Shown here in pieces: positions 26,255-35,358 of a stretch of 64,000 nt of DNA. Made by a program: the position numbers and the translations under genes. Positions within the stretch are counted from its first letter, which is position 1; the number at the start of each line of letters is the position of its first letter. The notes under the pieces are model-generated. The model was not told the DNA's origin. It was given only the letters and a program-made list of their open reading frames with translations, and made no database searches. Source of the stretch: Sphingobacterium sp. UBA7855 (lineage in GTDB: Bacteria > Bacteroidota > Bacteroidia > Sphingobacteriales > Sphingobacteriaceae); assembly GCA_002500745.1 (NCBI GenBank), contig DLST01000016.1:206640-270639 (forward strand), read 5' to 3'.

Positions 26255-26282
26255 GAAAATGGATAATTAATTACCCATTTTC
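26255..26282 (-). terminator. Possible terminator after the binding-protein gene
   Basis: GAAAATGG / CCATTTTC stem, extended by TAAT/ATTA after one mismatch, lies three bases past the stop codon of the minus-strand binding-protein gene; T-rich sequence follows on that strand. Confidence 0.5.
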
Positions 26283-26285
26283 TTT

Positions 26286-27200
26286 TTAGTCTACTGTGAA
26301 ACCATATTTTTTGTAAATATTCTTGGCCGTTGGTGAGTGCATGAATTTTAAAAAGTCATCTGCTGCCAGCGCATGGGGTGCGTTTTTAAGCTTTGCAGCG
26401 ACGTAAGTTGTCGTTGTATTTTGAGCATCCGGAATGGGAATGCCTTCGACAGGATGGCCAATTAATTTTTGGTAAACGACTTCAGAAGCCCAAACGGGAG
26501 CTGCATCGGCCTGTCCATACAATACACGCATGGGGCTTTCGCGATGGTGGATCTTGGTCAGATAGGTGCTGCCATCTTTGACCTTATCATCCATGATTTT
26601 CTTGACAAGTTGCTCGCCCCCGGCTTTTTTATAGGATGCTTTGATCTGCTCACCTATTCCTTCCCATTGGGGATTAGGCATGCTGATACGAATATTTTCC
26701 TTTCCCAGATCATTCAATGTTCTGATATTGCCGGGATTTCCTGCTGGAACCATCAAACAGATATTGTTGTAGCAGTAAACCTGTGTGTGGCTGAAGTAAT
26801 CTGCCATCTCGTTTATCGCTCGTTTGCTCGCTGTGTAAATATCAGGCTTATGCGTAATGCGTAGATTGCCTATCGTGATTGATCCGCCTTTAATCTGTTT
26901 AGCTAAAATGCCCGGCGGCAGGGTTTCAACAAAAATACGTTTGTATTGTGGGTATTCTTTTTTGAATGCTGCAAGTAGATCATCGACAACCATAAATTGA
27001 TTGCCCGCGAAAAAGACAGTAAGCTGCGGATTCTCGATATCACCATATAAATCTGGAATATTGTCTATCCCGGGGACCGTAAAGTTTAAAGCCGATTCTG
27101 GTGGATTATTCCAGGGGGGATCAAAACGATGTTCTTGTGCCTTAATTTCATGGGCCCTCAATAATGCTATTGTTAGACCAAGCAATAGAAAATTTCTCAT
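26286..27200 (-). CDS. Periplasmic oxyanion-type substrate-binding protein (ModA/TupA-like)
   Basis: A 304-residue exported protein with a signal peptide (1-21, ending IKAQ). The mature part resembles type-2 periplasmic binding proteins of the molybdate/tungstate group: TVFFAGNQFMVVDDLLAAFKKE, then GNLRITHKPDIYTAS, LMVPAGNPGNI, SMPNPQWEGIG and a late DAQNTTTTYVAAKL. No ABC permease or ATPase is adjacent, so it may act as a free periplasmic carrier or sensor. It is the last gene of a three-gene minus-strand run with the DsrE-like protein and the dihaem cytochrome. The ligand is uncertain. Confidence 0.75.
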   Translation of the reverse strand: MRNFLLLGLTIALLRAHEIKAQEHRFDPPWNNPPESALNFTVPGIDNIPDLYGDIENPQLTVFFAGNQFMVVDDLLAAFKKEYPQYKRIFVETLPPGILAKQIKGGSITIGNLRITHKPDIYTASKRAINEMADYFSHTQVYCYNNICLMVPAGNPGNIRTLNDLGKENIRISMPNPQWEGIGEQIKASYKKAGGEQLVKKIMDDKVKDGSTYLTKIHHRESPMRVLYGQADAAPVWASEVVYQKLIGHPVEGIPIPDAQNTTTTYVAAKLKNAPHALAADDFLKFMHSPTAKNIYKKYGFTVD

Positions 27201-27206
27201 TATACT

Positions 27207-27677
27207 TTATGGTTTAACGATAATCCACCCTTCATTTGCTCTTAAGATTAATTCACCATTTCCGCTAGGCACATAGCCTATAAAATCAAATAGTTCTTCT
27301 TTGGCAATATGTTTCTCTTCCAACGTATTGAGGCATTGCGCTACGATAACGCCTTTTTCGACCAGGTCTTTCAAAGGTTTCTCATATTGGCTGTTCTTTT
27401 TTAGGTAAGCTTCGGTACCACCGGAAAATGCAACCAATTCAATTTGTAAACGTCCTTTTAACCGTGGATCTTTCAAGACATTGTTAATATTGCGAATTGC
27501 TTTTTCGATTGTTTTTGGATCATTGCTGTCCAGCTGATAAATGGCTTTGTACGCTTTTTTCTTTGCAACGGCACCGCTGTAATGATGGTTATTGAGCAAC
27601 AATTTATTGTCCTGTGCTTTCGCTTGAATAGTCATTATCACTACTAGAATGCAAGCGATTGTAAATTGTTTTTTCAT
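27207..27677 (-). CDS. Exported DsrE-family protein
   Basis: A 156-residue protein with a signal peptide (1-21, ending AKAQ) and a DsrE/F-like fold: LQIELVAFSGGTEAYLKKN, then DLVEKGVIVAQCLNTLEEKHI with one Cys, and a YVPSGNGELILRANEGWIIVKP end. DsrE relatives carry sulfur between partners, usually through this Cys. It lies six bases before the binding-protein gene and 31 bases after the cytochrome gene, so all three probably form one transcript. Its periplasmic location is unusual for sulfur carriers of the cytosolic TusBCD type. Confidence 0.75.
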   Translation of the reverse strand: MKKQFTIACILVVIMTIQAKAQDNKLLLNNHHYSGAVAKKKAYKAIYQLDSNDPKTIEKAIRNINNVLKDPRLKGRLQIELVAFSGGTEAYLKKNSQYEKPLKDLVEKGVIVAQCLNTLEEKHIAKEELFDFIGYVPSGNGELILRANEGWIIVKP

Positions 27678-27708
27678 ATTTATTATTGATTTAATGGGGT
27701 ATTTATGT

Positions 27709-28689
27709 TTAAAAATTAAAAGGTCCGAGTTTATGTTGTTCTATACTAACGTTATCGGCATAAGGTGGATAGGGGCTATCTTTTGGTTTTTTAATTAGAT
27801 TAGGATAGTCCAATTGCTTGTTTGTTTTTTGTGGTCTATCGAAAGAATTGATATATGCTGCGACATCATAGGCCTCGTCGTCTTTCAACTGAGGTGCATC
27901 ATAAGTTGCGCCTAAAGGCATATTGGCTTTGATAAAACGAGCCGCGGTAAGCAATCGTGCCATTCCAGCACCATCATTGTAGCTGTCATTACCCCATAAG
28001 GGAGGATATTGATACCCTTTTCCCGCTGTTTGAGGTAGTCCCTGACCATCCTTTCCATGACAACTTGTACATTTATTCTCAAAGACCAATTGACCATGTT
28101 TCAAGTCCGCAGCACGATTGGGGATATCCATTTTTATAAATCCTTGGCCTGCTAACCGACCTTTATTAACGGTATTTACGCTGATGTTCTTGATATAGGT
28201 GATAATGGCTCTCATTTCCTTGCTATTTTCAGGAATGGCTCGGCCGTTCATGCTTCGCTCAAAGCAACCGTTGATGCGCTCTTCAAGTGATTCAACCTTA
28301 TTTTCCCTTGCGATGTACGTTGGGAAGACATTGGTGAGCCCGACATAAGGGGCAGCAAAAGCCTTTGTGCCCCCATTGAGATGGCAGCTGCTGCAGGCAA
28401 GCTTGTTTCCAATTTTGACCTCCCCATCATAGAAATAATCGTATGTATTTTTGATGAGCTTTTCACCATAATTGGCCATTTTACCTTCGGGATTATCTTT
28501 GAAAGCGATTTTCTTAAACTGTGAAACGTGCATAATAAGGGAATCGTTGTGTATTTCAATAGCATCTGTTTGCCTATGGTGTTCTTCATATTTTAACGGA
28601 AATACACATAAAGTTGTACAGGTAATCACCAACGCTACAATGATCCAGCTGAGTGCCTTTAAGTGATTTGTAAGTTTCTTATAATCCAT
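27709..28689 (-). CDS. Dihaem cytochrome c, TsdA (thiosulfate dehydrogenase)-like
   Basis: A 326-residue membrane-anchored (helix 12-30) periplasmic cytochrome with two CxxCH haem sites, CSSCH at 99-103 and CTSCH at 207-211. The GCFERSMNGR segment gives C142, where TsdA proteins carry the unusual Cys haem ligand, and YPPLWGNDSYNDGAGM (228-243) is a TsdA hallmark. TsdA couples two thiosulfates to tetrathionate or the reverse. With the DsrE-like and binding-protein genes it suggests a sulfur or oxyanion redox unit. The alternative is a plain dihaem cytochrome of another role, since the Cys-ligand assignment is from motif reading only. Confidence 0.8.
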   Translation of the reverse strand: MDYKKLTNHLKALSWIIVALVITCTTLCVFPLKYEEHHRQTDAIEIHNDSLIMHVSQFKKIAFKDNPEGKMANYGEKLIKNTYDYFYDGEVKIGNKLACSSCHLNGGTKAFAAPYVGLTNVFPTYIARENKVESLEERINGCFERSMNGRAIPENSKEMRAIITYIKNISVNTVNKGRLAGQGFIKMDIPNRAADLKHGQLVFENKCTSCHGKDGQGLPQTAGKGYQYPPLWGNDSYNDGAGMARLLTAARFIKANMPLGATYDAPQLKDDEAYDVAAYINSFDRPQKTNKQLDYPNLIKKPKDSPYPPYADNVSIEQHKLGPFNF

Positions 28690-28769
28690 TACGCTAATTC
28701 ATTTCTACAAATCTAAGCGCCTCTAATCTGTAATTAAAACGAAGTTTTTTTATGAGACATAACATTTGG

Positions 28770-29671
28770 TTATAACTTGAGGTTTTGCCGTAGACAGAAT
28801 TGCAGAAACTGGTTGGGCGTACCGGCAAGTCCTCCATATAAATGGGTAAAATAGAAATAACGTTCTATTGTCAATTGCGGGATATCGACAATGGTCAATA
28901 AATTATTTAACACTTCTTTTTGAACTGTATGAATCGATAAAAAAGCAAAGCTATTGCGACGGGCAAGATAGCCTTTGATACTCTCTGTTGAAGGCAAGAT
29001 CATTTCTATCTGTACTTCGGATAGATTGATGCGGTTATCTTTTAGTGCATTCTCTATAATTGTTCGTGTACCCGAGCCCTGCTCGCGTAGTACCAAAGGT
29101 AAGCGTGTAATATCGGATAATGTTAGATTTTTCAATTGAGCTAATAATGGGTTTTGGCTATTTGTGACTAAGACGAGTTCATCCTTCATAAAAGGAATGT
29201 ATTTTAGGGCCCGGTTGTCGGTAGACCCTTCCGTAATACCTAAATCCAATGTTCTATCGATAAGCTGTTCCTCAATACTGCGGCTGTTGGATTGAAAAGA
29301 TTGGATACGATTGTTGGGATATTGCGATAGAAAATCGGCAAGTAGAGCAGGTAAAACATATTGGGATATGGTTGTGCTCGCTCCTAAAACCAGATTCCCT
29401 TTTCTTCCTTCCTGTAATTCCTGTATTTCTTGGCCAGCCTGATTATAAAGTGTTATAATTTGTTGGGCATATTTATATAAAATTTGACCTGCATCAGTGA
29501 GATTGAGATTATTTCCTTTCGTTCGAAAAGCGGTATTCCGAGTCTCTTTTCCAGTTCTTGGATATTTTTGCTTACTGCCGGTTGCGAGATGAAGAGTGCC
29601 GAAGCAGTTTTGGTGAAATTAAGGTGCTGCGCTGCAGTATAAAAAACAATTAAGCGAAAATCGAAATCCAT
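28770..29671 (-). pseudogene. LysR-family regulator gene with single-base frameshift
   Basis: The minus strand encodes a LysR-type regulator in two frames. The N-terminal winged helix-turn-helix (FTKTASALFISQPAVSKNI, then LEKRLGIPLFER) is read from 29671 to about 29513. The effector-binding part, beginning NLNLTDAG, continues in another frame to the stop at 28770, with LGITEGSTD and VLREQGSGTRTIIE typical of the substrate domain. Adding one base near 29510-29518 (in the GGAAAT run) restores a 300-residue protein, the normal LysR length. It lies upstream of the TsdA-like gene on the same strand and may have controlled it. A sequencing error cannot be excluded. Confidence 0.85.
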
Positions 29672-29675
29672 AAAA

Positions 29676-29718
29676 CGATAAAGGGTTATTTCTAAAATTT
29701 AAAAATAACCCTTTATCG
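29676..29718 (-). terminator. Terminator after the M20 peptidase gene
   Basis: A 16-bp perfect inverted repeat (CGATAAAGGGTTATTT / AAATAACCCTTTATCG) with an 11-base loop lies just past the M20 peptidase stop codon. It also lies immediately upstream of the LysR start, so it occupies that gene's promoter region. Confidence 0.8.
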
Positions 29719-29732
29719 AATGAAAAACTAAA

Positions 29733-31103
29733 TTATTTACTGAGTTCTGCGTAATATTTATGAAATAATGGAATTGTTGAAATTCCCATGAGGTAATTCT
29801 CAATACCATATTTTTCATTTGGCGAGTGTAGGTTGTCGCTATCCAAGCCAAAGCCCAAAAGCACTGTTTTTAAACCCAATACTTCTTCAAAAAGAGCAAC
29901 AATTGGTATTGAACCACCACCACGCGTTGGGATAGGTTTGACACCAAAGGTGTCATGTAGGGCTTTTTCTGCCGCTTTGTAAGCAACACTGTCGGTCGGT
30001 GTGACGACAGGTTCACCACCATGATGAGGTTTAACTTCTACTTTCACATAATCTGGTGCAATAGCTTCAAAATGTTTTTTGAAAAGCTCCGTAATACGGT
30101 GAGAGTTTTGGTTTGGCACGAGGCGCATGGAGATTTTCGCATTCGCTTTTGATGGAAGTACTGTTTTGGCGCCTTCACCGATATAACCACCCCAAATACC
30201 ATTTACTTCTAAGGTTGGTCGAATACCGGTGCGTTCTAATGTTGTGAAACCTTTTTCTCCCCAGATATTTTGGATACCCAGGTCAGTTTTGTATTCTTCA
30301 ATGTCAAAAGGTGCTTCATTTAAAGCTTTACGTTCTTCAGCCGTCAATTCGACAACATCATCATAAAATCCAGGGATAGCGATATGATTGTTTTCGTCAT
30401 GTAATGATGCAATCAGTTTCGCTAATATCGTGGCCGGATTAGCTACTGCTCCACCATATACGCCCGAGTGTAAATCTCTATTAGGCCCCGTAACTTCAAC
30501 TTCAACATAAGAAAGGCCGCGTAAGCCAGTTTCTAACGATGGTTGAGCCATGCTGATCATCGAGGTGTCAGATATAACGATAACATCTGCTTTCAGTCTC
30601 TCTGTATTTTCTTTAACAAATGTACCCAAATTGACTGAGCCTACTTCCTCTTCACCCTCAATCATAAATTTGATGTTACATGCTAAAGCATCATTTTTAA
30701 TCATGTATTCAAAGGCTTTTACATGCATGTAAAACTGACCTTTATCATCGGCAGATCCACGTGCATAAATTTTACCATCACGGACCGTCGGTTCGAAAGG
30801 AGGGGTATCCCACAACTCGTATGGATCAGCGGGTTGTACGTCGTAATGACCATATGTCAACACTGTGGGAAGTGCCGGATCGATAATTTTTTCTCCATAA
30901 ACGATTGGATTACCAGCGGTAGGACAAACTTCTACATTGTCGGCTCCGGCTTCACGCAATTTCTCAGCAACAAATTCAGCAGTTTTTTGGACATCTCCTT
31001 TGAATTTAGGATCGGCACTTACTGATGGTAAACGCAATAAATCAAACAACTCATCCAAAAATCGTTGTTTGTTTGCTTCTACATATTCTTTAATGTTTTG
31101 CAT
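29733..31103 (-). CDS. M20 family dipeptidase
   Basis: A 456-residue zinc dipeptidase of the M20 group (CNDP/PepV-like). The metal-binding YGHYDVQPAD (His and catalytic Asp), the ARGSADDKGQ segment and the EGEEEVGS general-base/zinc motif are in order, with the dimerisation (lid) domain from about residue 200 and a last metal histidine in SDNLHSPNEKYG. It acts in the cytosol on short peptides. The start is the ATG at 31103; ten upstream codons have no family support. A clear promoter is seen just upstream. Confidence 0.92.
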   Translation of the reverse strand: MQNIKEYVEANKQRFLDELFDLLRLPSVSADPKFKGDVQKTAEFVAEKLREAGADNVEVCPTAGNPIVYGEKIIDPALPTVLTYGHYDVQPADPYELWDTPPFEPTVRDGKIYARGSADDKGQFYMHVKAFEYMIKNDALACNIKFMIEGEEEVGSVNLGTFVKENTERLKADVIVISDTSMISMAQPSLETGLRGLSYVEVEVTGPNRDLHSGVYGGAVANPATILAKLIASLHDENNHIAIPGFYDDVVELTAEERKALNEAPFDIEEYKTDLGIQNIWGEKGFTTLERTGIRPTLEVNGIWGGYIGEGAKTVLPSKANAKISMRLVPNQNSHRITELFKKHFEAIAPDYVKVEVKPHHGGEPVVTPTDSVAYKAAEKALHDTFGVKPIPTRGGGSIPIVALFEEVLGLKTVLLGFGLDSDNLHSPNEKYGIENYLMGISTIPLFHKYYAELSK

Positions 31104-31120
31104 ATTGTTTGTGTTTGAAA

Positions 31121-31152
31121 CAAATTTACACAAATCAACACATTTAACTCAA
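31121..31152 (-). promoter_or_regulatory. Putative promoter of the M20 dipeptidase gene
   Basis: On the minus strand TTG (31152-31150) is followed after 21 bases by TAAATTTG (31128-31121), a full match to the Bacteroidota TTG...TAnnTTTG pattern. The start codon is 17 bases downstream. Confidence 0.5.
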
Positions 31153-31210
31153 TTTGTTGTAACCTTTTCGGGGATGGTTGCGACTAATGTAAAAACTAAT
31201 TCAAATAATT

Positions 31211-31525
31211 ATGGAAAAGCAAACAGTAGGGGCCATTTTAGGAATCGGACTATTTACATGTATCACGTTGTGTGTTTATTTTATTATGCGGTATCGGAGC
31301 GTGGCTGTACATATTCCAGGTGAAAATAAGAAAAGAGAGCCACTAGATTGGCAAAAGCCCGGGATTTTGGTACTTGGTATAGGGATAGGATTATTCATTG
31401 TGGGAATTTTGGACAACTACATGAATACTGATTTGCCAGATTCACTTGCCGTCGCAATTTTGATTATTTCTGCGGGTGTTGCAATGATAATTGCTAACCG
31501 ATTGGATAAAAAACGCGATATTTAA
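31211..31525 (+). CDS. Small membrane protein (DUF6249-like)
   Basis: A 104-residue protein with an N-terminal membrane helix (about 8-26), a charged middle (RSVAVHIPGENKKREPLDW) and two further hydrophobic stretches (about 50-68 and 77-94), ending RLDKKRDI. I recall this layout in proteins labelled DUF6249 that lie before ECF sigma factors in Sphingobacteriia. It starts 107 bases from the divergent M20 gene and ends seven bases before the sigma factor gene, so it is likely the first gene of the sigma operon. Function unknown. Confidence 0.65.
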   Translation: MEKQTVGAILGIGLFTCITLCVYFIMRYRSVAVHIPGENKKREPLDWQKPGILVLGIGIGLFIVGILDNYMNTDLPDSLAVAILIISAGVAMIIANRLDKKRDI

Positions 31526-31532
31526 CTCGCTA

Positions 31533-32084
31533 ATGGATGAAATCTATATTCGAAAAGTTCTATCAGGCGATGTGGAATCCTATCGTTATTTTATAAAAAC
31601 GTATAAGGATATGGCATTTTCTGTCGCTCTTTCTATTGTAAAGGAAGAGCATTTGGCAGAAGATGTCGTTCAGGATACATTTATAAAATGTTATCAATCG
31701 CTGTCTTCCTTTAAAGGGAAATCGAAATTTAGTACATGGTTTTACCGAATTGTTGTGCATGTTGCTTTTAATGCCATTCGTCATAAGAAACTGGATTTGG
31801 TCAATTTTGATCTAACCCACCATGACATGTCGCATGAAGATTCCGTATTGGATGAAATAATCGACCACGAAAGAAAAGAAATGATCAACGATGCACTCAC
31901 TATTCTGCCCGCTCGAGAGTCTGTTGCATTACGGTTGTTCTATCTCGAAGAACAGTCGATGGATGAAATTAAAGAGATTATGGGCTGGACATTAGCGAAT
32001 ACCAAAGTGATCTTGCACCGGGCCCGTAAAAATATGCAGATCATTTTAAGTCAGTTAATTAAAAAAGCGGAGTATTATGGATAA
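31533..32084 (+). CDS. RNA polymerase sigma factor, ECF type
   Basis: A 183-residue ECF sigma factor. Region 2 (about 10-80, with the LAEDVVQDTFIKCYQ core and FSTWFYRIVVHVAFNAIRH -10 helix) and region 4 (about 120-175, LPARESVALRLFYLEEQSMDEI then TLANTKVILHRARKNM) are complete. The start at 31533 follows the stop of the upstream small membrane protein by seven bases. The gene overlaps the next one by eight bases, the arrangement expected for a sigma/anti-sigma pair. Confidence 0.92.
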   Translation: MDEIYIRKVLSGDVESYRYFIKTYKDMAFSVALSIVKEEHLAEDVVQDTFIKCYQSLSSFKGKSKFSTWFYRIVVHVAFNAIRHKKLDLVNFDLTHHDMSHEDSVLDEIIDHERKEMINDALTILPARESVALRLFYLEEQSMDEIKEIMGWTLANTKVILHRARKNMQIILSQLIKKAEYYG

Positions 32085-32430
32085 GGAACAGGAAAAATTC
32101 AAGAAAGTTATGCAAATGAGTAAAATAGAAATGCCATTTGATGATTTTGAACAACGTATCATGAACGGTATTGCTGCGCTTGAGAAAGATAAAGAGAAAG
32201 CCCTGTCAAATAAAAAGTATGCGATTACATTTTTTCTTCTTGGGACTGTTTGTGGCATGATGTTCAATAATTATCTGATGGCCAAAATTCAAGTTGCAGA
32301 CATTGCCCCGGATCTTAAAAATTATAGTGCGATTGGTGGCCAGTTATCTTTTGCTGTTTTGATATGCTTTTTCTGTCTTCAGTTGTGGCGATTGATCAAT
32401 ATGCAACAAAAGAGGCATTATCAGGTATAG
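32077..32430 (+). CDS. Membrane protein, probable anti-sigma partner
   Basis: A 117-residue protein with a charged N-terminal cytosolic part (about 1-46, including FDDFEQRIMNGIAALEKDKEK) and two membrane helices (about 48-67 and 86-105). It has no recognisable zinc anti-sigma motif, but its position overlapping the ECF sigma gene by eight bases, and a cytosolic N-terminus before membrane helices, suit a membrane anti-sigma factor. No signal ligand can be inferred. The following beta-barrel gene lies 186 bases away and may be its target. Confidence 0.7.
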   Translation: MDKEQEKFKKVMQMSKIEMPFDDFEQRIMNGIAALEKDKEKALSNKKYAITFFLLGTVCGMMFNNYLMAKIQVADIAPDLKNYSAIGGQLSFAVLICFFCLQLWRLINMQQKRHYQV

Positions 32431-32616
32431 TAAACGATCTTTTTTGTCGAATATGCATAGTCTAAGTTTTTTGCGAATTGGACTTTATATTTCGTTCATC
32501 TAGCGCAGCTAAGGGGTCAAATTGGTTTTTTAAAAATAAAATTAATTTTACTGTAACAAAACATTAGTTTTATCTACTAATGATATATTGATATTAATTT
32601 ACTATCCAACAATTTT

Positions 32617-35340
32617 ATGAAGAGAGTTTTACAAATGCTCTTGTTTTTCATTTTTGCTATCCCTGGTTTGGCTTCAGGTCAATCCAAGATTGCTGGAAAA
32701 ATAAGTGATGTAAAGGAGCAACTAAAGTTATCAGACGCAACAGTCATGCTATTGACTGCTAAAGATTCCATATTGACCGGCTTTACCCGATCGGATGAAA
32801 ATGGTCTGTTTTCATTGACCAAGCCTGATACAGGAGCTTATATTCTCATTGTGAGTTATCCCAAGTATGGTGATTTTTATACGGAGATCAAATCCGGTGT
32901 GGACTATTCCAAATTGGCTATTGGTCTAACGAATACAGCCACATTATTACAAGAAGTTATTGTTACTGGCCGTATCCCAATTACCATCAAAGGGGATACC
33001 ACTGAGTATGATGCCGGCAGTTTTAAAGTGGAGAAGAATGCAAAGGTTGAAGACCTGTTGAAAGCGTTGCCTGGTATCACGGTTGATGCATCTGGAAAAA
33101 TTACTGCACAGGGTAAAACAGTAAAAAAAGTATTGGTAGATGGCGAGGAATTTTTCGGCGATGATCCGACGTTGGTAACACGCAATATCCGATCGGATAT
33201 GGTCGATAAAGTTCAGGTTTATGAGAAAAAATCGGAACAGGCCGAGCGAACAGGAGTGGATGACGGTCAGCGTGAGCAAACGATCAATGTAAAGCTAAAA
33301 GAAGGTTCCAAAAATGGTATGTTCGGAAAAGCGCTTCTTGGCGGTGGAACCGACGATTACTATATGGGGCAATTGATGTTGAACAAGTTTAAGGGCTCGC
33401 AAAAAATATCAGTTTACGGTCTTTTTGGTAATAATGGTACTACCAGTATGAATTGGCAGGATGCACAAAAGTATGGTGGTGATTCAGGTGTATCCTATGG
33501 TGATGACGGATCGATGAGCTGGTCTAATTTTACGGACCCTTTTTCTGGACAAGGAGTTATCGGTGTGCCACGTGCCATAAATTCAGGCGTTAACTTCTCG
33601 GATAAATTTGATAAGGACAAACATACAGTCAACATAAACTATAAATATGGAAGATTGAGTAGCGATGGAAATGATGAAACGATTATGACCGGTTTGATCA
33701 ATAACAAATCGGTGAAGAATGTCGATTCTGAAAATGATCAGCATCGTGCCAATCTGAAATATGATCTCAAATTAGATTCGTTAAACCTTTTAACCATAAA
33801 GGGGGGAGCATCAAGAAAAAATCTTTGGTCAAATAATACGCGTGAGGCGTATCAGTTTAGTCAAAATGCAGATACGACCATTGCTGAAAGTACAAGTGAA
33901 TTGGTTAAAAATAACATTAATGAGTTTGATTTGAGTACCTATTTCACCCATAAGTTCAAGAAAAAAGGACGCTCCTTTACATTTGATGGTCAATGGAAAC
34001 GAAATGAGATGAAAGGTACTGGACATTTAAAGTCGGACCTGAAAAATTATAGCCTAAAAACAGATTCTACGACCGATCAAAGTAAAGTACGTAACAATAC
34101 AAGTAATGTGCTAAGTGCTTCAATTTCCTATACTGAACCCTTAACCAATAGCTGGAACCTTGTGGTTGGAACAGGAATTGAGCAAAGTAACAGTAGTTCC
34201 CTTGTGGAGTCATTCAATAAAGATGATGATGGCGATTATACTCAACTCGATCGTCGTTTCAGTAATAATTATGATTTCGATAGAAGTAGTAACAGATACA
34301 AATTTGCTATAGTCCATACAAGTGAAAAGTTTAAGTTTACTGTGGCCAATAATTTTAATAATGATAAATTGAAACAGTTCAATAACTATACAGACGAGGG
34401 GATTACAAGAAGTTACTTTACGTACAATCCAAATGTAAGTGCAGGCTATTCTTTTACGAAAAGTAAGGGGTTATGGCTGAACTATACTGGTAAAAACCAA
34501 TTGCCTTCCTTGAGTCAGATCCAACCGATATTAGATAACTCCGACCAGATTAATCGTTATCTGGGGAATGAAAATTTAAAGCCGTCATTTAAAAATTCCT
34601 TAAATCTGAATTATAACTCATTTCGCGTGCTGACCGGAAACTATATGTATATCGGTGGTAATATTTCTACCGAAAAGAACCCGATAACACAAAATATTGA
34701 TACATTGAACGGGATCAACACATATACGTGGAATAATGTTGATGGTAAGACAAATACTTCGCTGAACGTATGGTCTGGTGTTTATTTTAAGTTGAGCAAA
34801 AAACTTGGCCTTTCCAACTCGCCACAGTTTTATGTAAATATGAGTGACAACTATAATATGTTCAATCACCAATTGAATAAAGTAAATACCACGAACTTTA
34901 ATTTTACGTATAATTTTAAAAGAGATACCAAAACAGGTTTAAATTTTGACCTGAACCTTAGTCCCCAGTACCGTTTGATGAAATCAAGTTTGGAGCGTAA
35001 TACAAACAGTAATGGTTTTGTATTTTCCTCAAACGGAAGTGTGGAGTATTTTTTCAACAAAACATTTAAGGTTTATACCAATTACACCTATTCCTACGAG
35101 GCGGCCACCAAAGCTTTCGATGAGAAGTTTGAGCAGTTTTTGTTGCATCCGGGTGTGAGTAAGAAATTCCTTAAAAATGAATCATTGGTGCTGGATTTTA
35201 CAATCAACGATGTTCTTAATCAAAACAAGGGCTTTAGTCGTTCGGCATCGACTTCAGTCTTTACGCAACGTCGATATGATACGATACGCAGATATTATAT
35301 GCTTAAACTATCATGGGATTTTACAAAAATGTTTTTATAA
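32617..35340 (+). CDS. Outer-membrane beta-barrel protein, TonB-receptor-like (OMP_b-brl_3 type)
   Basis: A 907-residue outer-membrane protein. A signal peptide (1-22, ending ASGQ) is followed by a carboxypeptidase-regulatory-like beta domain (about 24-105), a plug-like domain with VEDLLKALPGITVD and VLVDGEEFFGDDP, and a long barrel ending in MLKLSWDFTKMFL. A standard TonB box is not evident, as is common for this group. It lies 18 bases before a GLPGLI-family gene, the usual companion in Bacteroidota. Cargo is unknown. Confidence 0.88.
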   Translation: MKRVLQMLLFFIFAIPGLASGQSKIAGKISDVKEQLKLSDATVMLLTAKDSILTGFTRSDENGLFSLTKPDTGAYILIVSYPKYGDFYTEIKSGVDYSKLAIGLTNTATLLQEVIVTGRIPITIKGDTTEYDAGSFKVEKNAKVEDLLKALPGITVDASGKITAQGKTVKKVLVDGEEFFGDDPTLVTRNIRSDMVDKVQVYEKKSEQAERTGVDDGQREQTINVKLKEGSKNGMFGKALLGGGTDDYYMGQLMLNKFKGSQKISVYGLFGNNGTTSMNWQDAQKYGGDSGVSYGDDGSMSWSNFTDPFSGQGVIGVPRAINSGVNFSDKFDKDKHTVNINYKYGRLSSDGNDETIMTGLINNKSVKNVDSENDQHRANLKYDLKLDSLNLLTIKGGASRKNLWSNNTREAYQFSQNADTTIAESTSELVKNNINEFDLSTYFTHKFKKKGRSFTFDGQWKRNEMKGTGHLKSDLKNYSLKTDSTTDQSKVRNNTSNVLSASISYTEPLTNSWNLVVGTGIEQSNSSSLVESFNKDDDGDYTQLDRRFSNNYDFDRSSNRYKFAIVHTSEKFKFTVANNFNNDKLKQFNNYTDEGITRSYFTYNPNVSAGYSFTKSKGLWLNYTGKNQLPSLSQIQPILDNSDQINRYLGNENLKPSFKNSLNLNYNSFRVLTGNYMYIGGNISTEKNPITQNIDTLNGINTYTWNNVDGKTNTSLNVWSGVYFKLSKKLGLSNSPQFYVNMSDNYNMFNHQLNKVNTTNFNFTYNFKRDTKTGLNFDLNLSPQYRLMKSSLERNTNSNGFVFSSNGSVEYFFNKTFKVYTNYTYSYEAATKAFDEKFEQFLLHPGVSKKFLKNESLVLDFTINDVLNQNKGFSRSASTSVFTQRRYDTIRRYYMLKLSWDFTKMFL

Positions 35341-35358
35341 AATATTAAGCAAGATACA

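Noticed and set aside
26469..26864. A 131-codon frame antisense to the binding-protein gene
   Set aside because: The sense strand has a signal peptide and recognisable binding-protein fold; the antisense frame has neither.
28770..29249. A stand-alone 159-residue LysR substrate domain
   Set aside because: It begins at an internal TTG and is the C-terminal part of the frameshifted LysR gene.
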